From assembly GCA_013399015.1 (NCBI GenBank), contig VWZX01001949.1, positions 1,116,001 to 1,180,000 of the forward strand: a DNA stretch of 64,000 bases. The letters are read 5' to 3'. Shown here one piece after another: positions 22,401 to 34,346 of the stretch; position 1 is the stretch's first letter, and every line of letters starts with the position of its first letter. The translations under genes were made by a program, and so were the position numbers. The DNA is from Galbula dea. Lineage: Eukaryota; Chordata; Aves; Piciformes; Galbulidae. The notes below the pieces were generated by a model. The model made no database searches. It was not told the origin of the DNA and was given only the letters and a program-made list of their open reading frames with translations.

Positions 22401-25400
22401 ATTTTGTATTTTAGTAAGACTGTTTTCTTTCCATAAATATTGTGACCTCATAAGCTGTGGGTCGCTTTTTTAACTTGTTGCATGGAAAAGATGTATTCTA
22501 ATAGGGTGAAATTAGTATACAGACAACAAATGCAGACATGTGTGCATGTGTGTTTGTGTATGTCATGAGTGCATTTATGTTATGGATAAATTGAATTAAA
22601 CTTTTTTTCAAACAGGCTGTGAAGAACTGAAGAAACTTGACCTGACAGCAAATTTCATTGGTGAACTCTCCAGCATTGAAACCCTAAAATGTAATATACA
22701 TCTGAAGGAACTGTTTCTAGTGGGTAACCCGTGTACTGAATTTGAAGGTTATAGACAATTTGTAGTGGCAACTCTTCAACAATTAAAAGTAAGATTAAAA
22801 TATTATGTCCAAACCAATAATGAGCATTGTCAACTGAACGTACTAATCCCAAACAAAATAAACACCTCTGATAGGAAAGCTAGTAGCATTCTTATTACTG
22901 TCAACAGGAAATCAAATTTTGTTCTGAAATAAGTGACTATACTAAATGTGATAATAAATTGGTTCTGTTTTGACTCACCCACATGCATTTGTTAACTTTT
23001 CTGTCATTTTTATTTGAGATCCTTAAAAATGTTTTGAAAAAATAAAGACATAGACAGTTCTGGCTTTTTTTCTCATTTGTATTTCTAAGTTATTTTCATG
23101 AATGCAGAACATTACCAGGTTGCTGCTACCATACCAACAATATCACAGAATCACAGTATGTACCAAACCAATAGTGTAAGGCAATAGAAATACACAAATT
23201 GATGTAGAAATTAACTGATTTGCATTGGCTGTAAACAAACACTTTGAGATTGAGGTTTTGTGCAATGACTGAACAGATGTAATGATTTCCTATCACTGAA
23301 ACAGGATGTCACAGTCCTGAAATATGATCCTACAGTTTCCCTGGAGAAACACAGACGCTTGCTTATTAAAAGTAGATTCAAACTCATTTAGTTGGCAATA
23401 AACTAACACATCCAAAGAAATAATGTTATAGTAGCTTCATAAGCAGAATCAAGGTCAGACACATACCAGAAATGGATGAAGGGACTGTACTGCATAGTCT
23501 AAGAAAACCAATAGAAATCCTTGGCAAATGCAAAAAGCAATGCTCAGATATACAAAACCATTTTCAGATCTGGACAGCAACTTACTATTAATTCTTTTTA
23601 ATATAGTGTAACTTAGTGCTATGGAGTACTATAGTTTGAAAGTTGTATTTTTATTTTATACAGAATGTAATTATCAAAATTAACCCACAGATTAATGGCT
23701 TTATTGATTTGGATATGTTTTAATTTTCTCATTTCTATGTATATCTCTATACACATATATATATACACACATATCTGTATTGATTTTTTTTTCCCTTTGG
23801 GTAGTGTTTGGATAGTAAAGATATAGAACGTTCAGAGAGAATTCAAGCACTTCAGAACTATAGAGAAGTGAAACAGAAAATCAGAGAACAGGAACAAGCT
23901 TACCTTCTCAAAAGGGCCAGAGAAAAAGGAGAGGCTCAAAGAAGAATGCAAGAAAGAAAGGACAAGAAACAAAACCAAATGGAATCTAAGCTTGGACTTG
24001 ACAGGTAACAGCAACAACAGTTTGTGAGTGAATGTCATTTTCTCTTTCTTCATTACGAATGTTGGTTTTCCTCAGAAAATAGTTTATAGAATTCCACTTA
24101 AATATTTTGTTTGTCTTTGTTGTTGATTCTATCAGAATTATTTTTTCTTATGCATGTTATTGCTAATGAAAAATATAATTATTGACAAACATAATTAATT
24201 ACTGACCTACAGACAATACAATAGAATCTTTGTCCCAAAACTCCTGGCTAATTTGGGTGCCAAGACAGTGTAATTGATAGCTTCTTTCAGGAGAACAGCT
24301 GGAAATAGTTATTTAAGGTAATGCAGGGCTTCTAGAGAAAGCAGCTGCTCAGCTATAATTTATTTTGCTTTACAGCTATTAAGTATGAAGACTGAAATGG
24401 AATATTTGCAGATGTTTTGAGATGTAAAATGTTGTTTTTTCCAAAGATGGAATGTTGTTTTCTATACTTCTTCCACCTAATACCACTGAGATTACCTGGG
24501 CAGCAGAAGGAGGTTTTTTTGTGGTCATCTTCCAGTGCAGTTGCCATTCATCTCATTTTTAATCCAATAAAGACTTAAGTTTCATGGAGCTGGCTGTGGA
24601 ACTTTAGATCCTCATAGATCATAGCTAAATCACAAATTTAGTTTTCTCTCTCTAGTGATAGAGTATTTCTGAAGATTACAGAGGCTTCAGGCTTAAGGGA
24701 AATATGATTCAGGCTCAATGATGGCACTTGAGGAAATGACTAAGTAAAATGTGGCTACACTAGAAATTTCTAATCCAGTGCTGACTGATGTTTGGGATAC
24801 TTAAATACAATGCAGATTGAAGATCTTCTTTCACCTGAAAGTTGTGAGGGTATCTGAAAATTCTGCTCCTGAAAGTAATTCTGTTGAACCACCTGTGAGG
24901 GTTTTCAGAGGGCTAGGCATAACCATAGTCTAACTTCTATGGCAAGTCAGTCAAAAACATTATGTCAAAATATATTTTGCTGACTGATGAAAGAAAAAGA
25001 GAATATAATCCCAATATTTAAGATGCTGTTCTTGGTAGGAATTATGGAAGTACAAGTATTGGATTAAAAAGGTATTATTGCAAGAATTCTTTAGCATGTA
25101 CTATTACTCTCCTGTTGTTTCACTGGGATAATATTCCATGTGATCTTGCATAGCTCAGACTCCCTACAGGACAAAGAAAACCATCAGGCAGAAGGAGGTA
25201 GAAAACAAGGATCACGGAGGACTGTTGAAGATGATGAAGAAGACAGAAGATTTTGGGAGGAGCCTACACCATATACTCCAGAGTCTAGATTAGAAACTCA
25301 CAGATATATTGAAGAAAAACGGAGAGCTAAAGAAAACACAAGGTATGGTTTTGTTTTAATAGAAATAGAAGGGGAAATTTTCAAAGGTACAAAGACAAGA

Positions 25401-28400
25401 TAGGTGACTGCCTCACACTAAACATTACTGAGAACTGGCAGCTTAAATACCTGTTGCCTGTGCAAATAAGCTTATAAAATGTAAATGAAATACTCACATT
25501 TTTAATTTTGTTTTGTTTAGTTTTCTGAAAGTGATTTATATCTTCCATTTTGTTTTGGTTTTTTTTTTTTTTCCCTCAAGTAGTGTTTTAAAACATTATT
25601 TCTCTTTTAAACTTTGTTTTATGGACTTGAAAAGTTTCACTTTTCCATCAGCTAACTAATAAGTTTCATGTAGGTCAATGTTTAATATTCGTGCTAGAAG
25701 TATTTACCTGGAGTGCAGATTGCACTATATAAATGTCCTACAGGCAATAATGCAATAAATTTGCACAGGTGACATTTAAGGCACCTCTCCTATGTGCCTT
25801 AGAAATTTTTTCATGTAGTTTATCAAAGATACTTGTCCTGAGTATTATGATTTTTCATGTTAACTGTGCTATTTGTCATGGTGAATCTGAAGATGCCTGG
25901 ATCCCAAAAAGCCTTTAAAACTTTCTAAAGTTGTCACTGGTTTTGCTGAACATGGAAGATCAATGAAAATGTTAGCAAAAAAAAAGTTACTTTATTCCTG
26001 CTGGCTTACCAGTTTCACAAAAATTATAAGAAATATATATATATATATGTATATATTTTTTTTTTCCCCTTTATATAACTGCAATTATGCCGGAGATTTT
26101 TCTAGCTGTTCTTTTTAAGGGCATGCTTTTAAAACATTTATCAAGACTAAGTATTGAAAAATTTAGTCCTAGGGAACTCTCCAAGAAATCTGGAAATCTG
26201 CATAACTTGTTGCTATTTTTAATTCAATGTCTAGCACTTCCCCAGTGAAATCCATATTCTAGTTGGTTAGAATTTTGATGTGTTTGGGGCTGCCTTGTTC
26301 TGCTCAAAAGCAAATGTGTTGCAAATGCTTCCTTCTAAATATTTGAGGATATTGGAAATAGCATTACAATAAATATAGAATAATTCCTTTCTGGATTCTT
26401 CTAAATTTCCAAAGGATTTAAAGGAGTTAAAAATCCTTTCATAATCCATTTTACTTTGGTGGTGAGATTTTTGTTAAGCAGCATGAGGAAGGTGAGAACA
26501 GAGGAATGCCCCTGACAATTTCAAACCATCCTTGCTGGTGGAGAGGAGCTGAAATGTGACTTTAATATGCATTACTCAGTATAAAAAGATGTTTATTTAA
26601 GCATAAGGTTGACATTAAGTCAATCAGACCAGTGCTAAATTTGAACCTATCCATGGCATGTTAGCACACATTAAGTTTGCCAGCCGGGATATAATTGCAC
26701 AGTTGATAATAAGTTGAGCAGCTTTGGCTATTGCCAAATGAGTGAATACTTGCAGGTTCATTGAAAGAAAATTCAGACAAGTGTAAAATCAGTTGCAGCT
26801 GAAAGGTGCACAGGATCTCCTTTAGATGATTATGGTCAGAACAAGGCCTTTCAGCTCATCTCAGCATAAAATTAAACAACTTATCTTAAATTAATGATTA
26901 TGGCATGACAGAATTTGCCTTAAAATGGTTCACATAAGCAGGCATGAAACATAATCATGAAACAGATTATTAAAAGCTAAAGGTGGTAGGATCTAATTTT
27001 CTGAAGTATTTCTGAGAACTGCTTCTTTAGAACGGTGGTGGTTCATTCATTTTACATTTAAGTGTCAAGAGTAGGGGATTCAAGTGTAGAAACTGCTAGC
27101 CCCCAAATAGCACATTAAAGCTCTGATTTATACTGTAGAATACTAATTAACACATGGGTAGTTGTGAATCTTTCTTAAACAGAAGTCATTGCAGTAGCTC
27201 TACTTCAATGTTTTTATTTCATCTTCAAATCCTCTTCTTTCTTTTTTGCTGCTAAACATAAAACACTAGATTGTAAAATTATAAACCATTTTTCTTTCTG
27301 TTTGTTAAGGGAATCCAAAAAGACAGAGAAGCCTCCTCGGACATTGGTCACTGCAGAAGGAAAAGTTCTGAATGTGAATGTGCCAAAGTATGTAAGGTTA
27401 AGAGGTTAAACAGGCTAACCTCTTTACAGTCGATTTGGGCAACTCTTTCAACATACATTAGAATACAAAAATAAGAAGGCTGGTGAATTCTCATTACAGT
27501 AGTATTGTTTTCAGTTTATAACTGATAAGATTCTTTCACAATTTTAAGAACTCAGACAGCAGGTCACAAACAGTCACCTACTACAACTAAAGCCGGTTTC
27601 ATTTTCAAGAAATATTATAAAGCTTGTAGAATCAACAATATTGTGCAAATCATGTTTTACTCTGGAAATGCACAGGCAGATATTTACACTCTAGGCAAAT
27701 TGTTGTGAACAAAAATGCAAATTTTTTGACGTGTCCTAAGGTTAGAATTCCCAAGTTCCAGGCTTTTCATGCTTTTCATGAACTTTTTTTCCTATGAAGC
27801 TCTTAATAAAGCAGACAGATTTCACCAGCAGATGTCTCTCTCCCTGCACTGTCAGGTCTCTAATTTTAGCTGACCTTCACCATGTTTTTTCTTTATCTTG
27901 TGGGTTGGTGAGGAGAACAGAAAATAAATGTAAAAATCACTTTAGTTCAAATGCCAGTATTTTTTTCTGTTCATGAGGAAAAAGGCAACTGTTTCTAGAA
28001 TGATCATGTGACATATTGCCTAACTGGTATTTGTATTCATCTAAAATTGCTAACACTTGAATTTGCTGTAGTGTTTACTTATTCTTTCTAATTGTATTTA
28101 TCCTGGAGGTGTTTCTTGTCATTATTATTAGGCTTCATTTCTCTTTGAAAGATGATGAAGAAAACAACCAGATCATCTTGGATCTTGCTGTTTATAGGTC
28201 AGATTTTTGTTTCCTCTTTATTTTTGCTATTTTTAATTATATAATTAAATATATAATATAATCTATAATTATAATTTTGCTATTTTTTATTACATAACTT
28301 AATAATTGAAATTGAATTTGTAGTTTATAAACTGTGAAGTCATTATTAAAGTGCTATATGATCTGCACTGCTTACTTACTAGACTATGTTGTAGATCGAT

Positions 28401-31400
28401 TAATTTACTTATATTTCATTCTGAAGACATTTGGACACTTCTTTGCTTGAGGTTGATGTCCAGCCAACTTACATACGAGTAATGGTGAAAGGAAAGGTTA
28501 GTGGTTTTTTACTACATTAATTTCAAATCAAGAGTTAACAGTAACATAGTTACTCAGTGGAATCTGGATCTGACTTTTGTGAGTTACCAACTGTGTGAAC
28601 CCACGCAGCTCTTTCATACTTGCATTATTTGGGACCACACATGAACTGTGGAAGTCCTAACCAGAAGACATGTAAGCCTGAAATCAAATTTCACTCTCTC
28701 TTTCTCTCCTTTTCTCTTATTTCCCCCCCACACTTCACGTAAGAGAAGAGCTTGCTAGTTGCACTAGGCTAGAATTTAGCAATTTCACAATCTGGAATTT
28801 ATAGCTGACAGAAACAAATGGATGCATATTTTTTGGAAAGGGCATTTAAAATGTCATTCCAGTTTTCTTTCTTCTCAGCAGTTTCAATTTTATCACCATT
28901 TTTTCTTTAAAATTTAAAGTACTTAAACAGTAAACCAAAATCCCTATTTTGGGCTATACCAACTCCATAAACAAAACTTACACCTAAAATAGACTGGGTA
29001 ATCTTTCTCATTTAACTGCTAATATAAGTCAAGCATAATTTTGTAACCTTCTTTAGAAATGTTACTTCAGGAATGACAGTAATTCAGGAACATATGACTA
29101 TACTTGTTAGTAAATGCTGTTTAACATGCATATAAAGTGAGAGGATTTAGACCTATACTGTCTATAAGATCAAAGCAGTGATGTTTCTGAGTGTGTTTTT
29201 TCCAGGAAAAAAGGGAAAAAAAGAGAAAGAAAAAGAGAGGGATTTTATAGCATGATATACTTCAATATCATGTTTTTCTCATAGCCATTTCAGTTTGTAC
29301 TCCCTGAGGAAGTGAAGCCAGACAGCAGCTCTGCTAAAAGATCACAAACAACTGGTCATTTAGTTGTCAGCATGCCAAAGGTAAGTAAAACAATCTAAGG
29401 AGGCATCATACAAAGACACTTTAATGTTGTGAGCACTTTGGGAATGTTTCTGAGTTACAGGTAACATCTGGCTAACTAAAATTATTCAGTCTAGCCTTTC
29501 CCATCAGGGCGTATTTTCCAAAGAAGGAACATTCCAGAAGACAATTTAATCATGGAGCCAAACAGATCTCTTTAAAGGAACATTATGAAAATTGGTATTA
29601 ATAGAATAATTTGTATTTTCTTTGTTTTCAATAAACCCAGCTTTTTATATATGAAAAGATACTCAGAAAAAGATTCTGTATTATACAAATGTGTAAGAAG
29701 ATGGATTTTTTAAATAACTGAAAATAAGGAACTTAGTTGCTTTTTCCACCTGTGAGATAGCAAAAAGAAATACTTCTAAATTTTTGTGGCATATATTACT
29801 TTTGGATTCAAGGACAGGATGATGTACTACTCTCCTGTCTCAGGTCAACAGAAAAGAGTTGCTTAATTCCCTTTCTCTTCATGCTTTCCCTGACTGAAAA
29901 GGATCCACTGACCAGCTGTACAAAGTATATGTAATCAAAAGAGCTGAAGAGTTGTGGTAACATAGTGTTTCAACTGAAAAATGCTGCACAGCAGCCCATA
30001 CTACCTAAAGAAGCCTGTGTAAAATTCATATTCCCCTAATACTCCTAGCTGCAATCCTATCTCATCTGTGCACTGATGTTTGCCTGTAGAATATCAAGCT
30101 GATCAGATTCAAGTCAATTGAGAGTTCTGCTGGCAAGTAAAAGCTAATTGACTTAATTAGCTTTAAAGGTAATGGGTGGCCAGCCAGCAACCAGTAGAAA
30201 TTTGGGGGTCATTGAAGCTTAAATACAAGGAAGATGCAGTGGTGTTAACCAGGATAGAAGATAAAAGGGCAGAGAGAATCTGAGTGGCAGAGATATCTTC
30301 AGGTTTAGGGCGTAGTGAGTGGGCTGGTGGCAGAAACAGGAAAGCATTTAATGTGACTTGGTTTCATCTGGTGCAAGACTGAGTTCTTGGACCTGCAGGC
30401 AAAGCAGAGATGGATTGAAGGGCTTGGAGCAGACAGGGAGGTGGAAGTTGCAGGCAGACAGAGTTCTGGAGATGAGAATGGATTATATATTTGGGTTCTG
30501 GAAACTGTGAGAGAAATTAATCAACTTCAGCATCTTGCTCTTCTGACATTATGCATTTCAAGGGTTAGGCTGCTTTTAAGACCTCTAGGACTACTTGATA
30601 TATTTTTTGACTTTGAGAAATAGGGTTACCTTGCCCAAGGATATTTACAGGAAAAAAAATAATTCCTAGTGCTGTAGCCTTACCCTGCTGGCCTCTAGTC
30701 TGTTTCTCTGGTGTGTAGGAGCAGTGGGACATGGTGCTACATTTGAATTTGCTAGAATGTATCAATTGCAGCATTTTCTTTTGAAGGAGGAGCGTTCAGC
30801 TGCTATTTGGGGTCATTTGTTTCTCTTTGTGCTCTGATTTGAGTCTAGGAGGATACAACTACTAGCTGTAACTAAAAACTTTTCAGCTTTTGTTGGTTTT
30901 GTTTTGTTTTGTTTTTTTTCCACTTGTGCTTCTGTACCTTTTATGTTTTCTTTTATCCTTTAGTCCCATACCATCTGTCTTTCCCTACATGGACAGCCTC
31001 TCATTAAATCACAAACTGCCACCCTAGCATCAAGTAGAAGCTTGAAGAATGCTGAAAATTGCACTCATTTCATTAAGATTCATATTTTCTTTATGTTCAA
31101 AATTCAATATAAGAATTTATAGTTTCCTAAATTTATTTCTGTGAAACTGAGGCCTTGGCATTTACCGTTTTGGATAATGTAATTTTCAAATGTGTCTGCA
31201 CAGTTTTGTTTACAATTTAGTTGTCTTTTGGCTGTTTTAAATACTATCAGTTTTTTATACCATAACCTGCTTTTGTTACTCAAACATCTTGATAGTCTCT
31301 TAGAAAATGTAAATACTTCAAAGAGTTTCTGGATATATTGAACTCAACTGCCTGCCCTAAAACAGCAATGTGAATATTATCCCTTCATATTGTGATTGAG

Positions 31401-34346
31401 AACTGCCTTTATTCCATTCCTAACTTTTTATTTCGGTTACATTTCACCTACCTTGATATTTTAGCTACACCTACATATTTTACCTAGCTTGAGGGTCTGG
31501 AGAGTTCCTCATCTCAGAATGTTACATTTCACAGATATCTGTGAAAGCTGAGGAGAGAGAAGCTCTCTAGAAAACTGAGTTGCTCTGCTGAGCTTTGCCT
31601 CATTTTGGTTAAAAACTACTTGTGTAGCTTGGATGTAGGTAGGCATGAATGGAATGCTGTCTGGTCTCATATCTTTGTTGTCAGTGGATCCAAACACTTG
31701 GAAAGTACCTTTTCAGAAAAGGACCTGAGAGTCCTAGTGGACACCAACTTGAACATGAGCTGGCAATGTCATCTTCTGCCAGAGAAGGCTAATTGTATCC
31801 TGGGCTGCATTAGAAGTGTTGCCAGCTGGTTGAATGAGGCAATCCTTTCCCCTCTATTCAGCGCTGGTGAGACACAGTTGTAGTATTTGCAACTAGATAA
31901 ATGGCCTAGCACATTCCTTATATTATAAGTCCTTATATATTCCTTAGGCAACTGAAATGTTAAAAATGCTGTTCACCTAAAAATAGTCTCCTATAACTTG
32001 CTTCTTGCAGTAATATCCTGAAAAGATCTCTCTCATCTCAGTAACAAAATAGAAAGCTAACTGAATTCACTTACTGTTTTTCACTTGCTTTAGTGACTTT
32101 CTGATCAGGTTACAAAACCTTTCACCATTCATCTTCTAGCCTGTTCATAGTTCCCTAGCCTTTAAAATGAAAACCAAAACCTCTGTTGACCTTGCCACAC
32201 CACAAATCTTGGAGACAGTAAATTCCATATGAAGTAAAAGAAAGCAAGCAATTTTCACTTTGTTTTCTGGAGACATTTTTCTTAAATGTACTATTTACTG
32301 CACAGCAACTCAGTGTGGAAAAGGTGCCTTTCTAAGGCATACCAACTTTTGGAAGGTCATAAAAACAATCTGGAGGACACAACATTCAGTGGAATGATAA
32401 AGTGACACTTTAGAAGTGTAGTGTTTATACTGTAACATTCATATGGACAGAGATTTTACATGATTAAGGAGCTGATAGTCTACACTGTACATGATTCATT
32501 TTCTGGGAAAAATATTTATGCCATGAAACTTTTCAAGCTTTGAAGCTCTATGATCTGGCAGAATCATCTTCACCAATAATGCATGTGAATAGTGTTAAAA
32601 CCTAACAGAGTAAATGTCACAAGAGAAAATTTATTCAGACTCCTTTAATTTTTCTGTTTATGAGAGATTATATAAATGCTTGTGAGCTTAAATGTCAACT
32701 TTTAAGAGAATTACTTTCAAGTCTATTTTTATTTTAGGCTAAAGAAATAATCCTGGCTAAGCAAAAAATACCAACTTCAAATAAACATTCTGACTGCAAA
32801 ACTCTGCAAAAAAATTCAAGAAGGTAATTCCTTTTCTTCTTCCAATATTAGTTGGGGGTTTTTGTCAGTGTGTTGTGATCTCTGGCACAGAGATCATGCA
32901 CATAGATGTGGGCTGGGGTATCTGCTCAGACCTCATGGAGCCTTGGAGCTTTGGAGGAGAATCACTGGCAGAATTTGGAAGCTGCTTGGCAAGACTCTTC
33001 ATTTTAACAACTGAAGATGATGAATTTTCAGTTTAAAATTGTTTTAATATGCTTCATTTACATATTTTCATTACCTGTGTTGTCCTCAAATAAATACATT
33101 CTTTCATCCAGTGACTGCTATGTTTTTGTTGGTTCTAGTTCTAATGAACCTCTCTGATCTGCTGGGTAATCATGTAGTTTTCTTACATCTGTGAAGAGTG
33201 ATACACTGTCTTTTGTAATGCTGAGCCTGGAACTTTGCCCCAATGTAGCACTCAGTATAACATGAAAATTAGTATGAAGATGTATGAATTGTGTTGGTAT
33301 TTGCAGAAATTAGAACATCATTGTACAGTTAAATTTCAATTTTTCCATTTTTCATGTAAACAGCTCAAAATTAGTTCAAACAAGCTAGATTTTGTCCATT
33401 TAATTGTTGAGCATCTCTATTAGAAGAAAACAGTGGCTTTAAATGCTGCAAGACAAAGTATAAGAATATTTCAAATCTTTGATCATCATGTGGTGTGGAT
33501 AGGTTGCTTTAATGAGTGGCAATGTACACATTGTGAAGTGTAATCTGAAGGAGTATCCTTAATAGTAATAGAATCTGGAAATTCTGTTATAAATCTGATC
33601 TTTCTTAAACTTTCATTTAATTTTTTTTCATAGTACAAACATAGCATGGATTCATATTGCCAAAACAAAAGAATTAGCTGATAAAAGCAAGTAAATGAAT
33701 ACAATTTCTTTTTCTGTCTAAATAAAAGTATTTGTTTTAAAAATTAATCTGTCACACAGAAATGAATAGACAGCTAGTGTGAAGGAACTGTTAAAAAAGA
33801 ACAGAAAGAAGAAAGAACAAAAGAACAATTAGATTAAACCCCCCTTGTCTTACATCAAAAACCACCAATCATTTGTAATTTGATACCAGTAGTCACCAGA
33901 TTCTGATATAAAGCAAATTATTTATGTCAAGGAATTAACTTTTGATGTTTGTAGGCTAAGGATTCTTTTGTAGTACTCTTCTGTGTTTACACTGAAGTTT
34001 TTTATAACATTCAATTTTCAAGTTATAAAAACTGTTTTAACTCAGCTTAGTAATAACTCTCACACTGATTTCAACTGGTTTATAAACAGGCATCCCAAAG
34101 AGTCTTGTTATGTTTGACACTGAAATTAAGTTTTTTCATTTGTTTCCCTCTTGTTTCAGGAGTGGACAAGTTGACAAATTAGAAGTGGATCCTAGTAAAT
34201 ATTCATTCCCTGATGTGACAAAGATAATCCAAGAAAAGGAACAAATTGAGCAGGGACCTCTTAGGCTACAACCAGAGAAGATTACAGAAGCTAAAAAGAG
34301 TTATACTGATTTTGAAAACAATGAAGATGTTCCTCCCTTAATTTGA
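19489..34346 (+). CDS. LRRC6: LRRC6 / DNAAF11, dynein axonemal assembly factor 11
   Basis: This is a cytoplasmic factor needed to preassemble outer and inner dynein arms of motile cilia; loss in humans causes primary ciliary dyskinesia. Twelve exons (19489-19498, 20332-20499, 20601-20678, 22616-22788, 23805-24004, 25154-25342, 27310-27387, 28132-28197, 28427-28496, 29285-29380, 32738-32823, 34160-34346) join in phase to 1401 bases, giving 466 residues, the same length as human. In order, the protein has: N-terminal VRITEDLIRRRAEHN; leucine-rich repeats at about 25-110 (LYLQNNLIPKI, EYLNVALNNIERIENL, KLDLTANFIGEL); an LRR cap at about 110-150 with ELFLVGNPC and LDSKDI; a charged coiled-coil region at about 150-275; a CS/p23-like domain at about 281-376 (IILDLAVYR, VDVQPTYIRVM, AKRSQTTGHLV); and a conserved tail with LEVDPSK, FPDVT and final VPPLI. 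Asp146, mutated in human disease (p.Asp146His), is conserved. A promoter X-box fits its ciliary role. Exon 6 appears to lack a segment seen in human. Confidence 0.96.
19612..19635. repeat. Poly-C run ending in N (LRRC6 intron 1)
   Basis: About 23 consecutive C bases end in a single N at 19635, followed by more C-rich sequence. Runs like this are a common cause of sequencing dropout. The length is not reliable. Confidence 0.85.
19655..19794. repeat. Second (probably genuine) copy of the 140-bp block
   Basis: It is identical to 19319-19458. Here the CR1 tail at its right end continues into a normal CR1 body, so this copy is likely in its true place in LRRC6 intron 1. Confidence 0.85.
19757..20060 (-). 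mobile_element. CR1 LINE 3' portion in LRRC6 intron 1 (antisense)
   Basis: It starts AATAGAATCATAGAATTGCC, then GGAAGGGACCTTAGAGATC, ATCTAGTTCCAACC, GGCAGGGACACCATCCACTA, CTCTGGGCAACCTGTTCC and GTCTCACCACCCTAACAGTG. This is a near-consensus reverse complement of the CR1 3' end, about 300 bp long and 5'-truncated. It is the youngest-looking CR1 in the window. Confidence 0.93.
20332..20499 (+). CDS. LRRC6: LRRC6 exon 2
   Basis: The acceptor is GTTTCTTTCAG and the donor is ATTG/GTAAGT. It encodes TEDLIRRRAEHNNCEIFSLE then SLHQQEIEKLE, DKWCRDLKILYLQNNLI and PKI, nearly identical to human and covering the first leucine-rich repeats. Confidence 0.98.
20601..20678 (+). CDS. LRRC6: LRRC6 exon 3
   Basis: The acceptor is TTTTGTTACAG, and the donor is a weaker GAAG/GTCAGA. 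It encodes ENVGKLKKLEYLNVALNN and IERIENLE, the second and third leucine-rich repeats. Phase 1 is kept at both ends. Confidence 0.97.
22616..22788 (+). CDS. LRRC6: LRRC6 exon 4
   Basis: The acceptor is TTTTTCAAACAG and the donor is AAA/GTAAGA. It encodes CEELKKLDLTANFIGELSSI, HLKELFLVGNPC and RQFVVATLQQLK, the last repeat and start of the LRR cap. It ends in phase 0 at residue 143. Confidence 0.98.
23805..24004 (+). CDS. LRRC6: LRRC6 exon 5, LRR cap and coiled coil
   Basis: The acceptor is CCCTTTGGGTAG and the donor is ACAG/GTAACA. It begins CLDSKDIERSERIQALQNY. Human has Trp where this bird has Cys (residue 144), but the disease-associated Asp146 (GAT at 23811-23813) is kept. The rest is a Glu/Lys/Arg/Gln-rich helix (KQKIREQEQ, EAQRRMQERKDKKQ), probably coiled coil. 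Confidence 0.96.
25154..25342 (+). CDS. LRRC6: LRRC6 exon 6
   Basis: The frame encodes SDSLQDKENHQ, DDEEDRRFWEEP, YTPESRLETHRYIEEKRR and KENT, matching human FW..P..FTPESRLETLRH. The donor is AAG/GTATGG. The acceptor (CTTGCATAG) has a poor pyrimidine tract, and the human WYTDIN segment that should open the exon is absent, so the 5' edge is uncertain by some tens of bases. Confidence 0.85.
26034..26057. repeat. (AT)n microsatellite in LRRC6 intron 6
   Basis: An AT dinucleotide tract is interrupted by one TG and followed by a T run. Confidence 0.8.
27310..27387 (+). CDS. LRRC6: LRRC6 exon 7
   Basis: The acceptor is TCTGTTTGTTAAG and the donor is AA/GTATGT. It encodes ESKKTEKPPRTLVTAEGKVL and NVNVP, entering the CS-like domain. 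Human has KPPRTLITEDGKALNVNEP. Confidence 0.97.
28132..28197 (+). CDS. LRRC6: LRRC6 exon 8
   Basis: The acceptor is ATTATTATTAG, with a T-rich tract further up, and the donor is TAG/GTCAGA. It encodes LHFSLKDDEENNQIILDLAV then Y and a split Arg. It has two more residues than human in the DEENNQ loop. Confidence 0.96.
28427..28496 (+). CDS. LRRC6: LRRC6 exon 9
   Basis: The acceptor is TTCATTCTGAAG and the donor is AAG/GTTAGT. It encodes HLDTSLLEVDVQPTYIRVMV and KGK, a beta-strand part of the CS-like domain nearly identical to human. Confidence 0.97.
29285..29380 (+). CDS. LRRC6: LRRC6 exon 10
   Basis: The acceptor is TTTTTCTCATAG and the donor is AAG/GTAAGT. It encodes PFQFVLPEEVKPDSSSAKRS then QTTGHLVVSMPK, the end of the CS-like domain and the best-conserved stretch. 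Phase 0 at both ends. Confidence 0.98.
31690..31890 (+). mobile_element. CR1 LINE fragment, reverse-transcriptase ORF 3' part
   Basis: It lies in LRRC6 intron 10. The + frame reads EKDLRVLVDTNLNMSWQC, EKANCILGCIRSVASW and FSAGET, matching the C-terminal region of CR1-encoded protein (KDLGVLVD...NMSQQC...KANGILGCIR...YSALV). It is truncated at both ends and has diverged, so it is an old dead copy. Confidence 0.88.
32738..32823 (+). CDS. LRRC6: LRRC6 exon 11
   Basis: The acceptor is TTTTTATTTTAG and the donor is AAG/GTAATT. It encodes AKEIILAKQKIPTSNKHSDC and KTLQKNSR, a poorly conserved linker. It follows the longest intron of the gene (3.36 kb). Phase and length agree with human. Confidence 0.9.
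34160..34346 (+). CDS. LRRC6: LRRC6 exon 12 (terminal coding exon)
   Basis: The acceptor is CCCTCTTGTTTCAG. It encodes SGQVDKLEVDPSKYSFPDVT, an IIQEKE helix, and TDFENNEDVPPLI before TGA. LEVDPSK, FPDVT and the terminal VPPLI match human. Confidence 0.97.

Noticed and set aside
23142..23162. ATCACAGAATCACAG motif as a CR1 tail
   Set aside because: Only about 20 bases match and the GGTTGGAAGGGACC core is absent.
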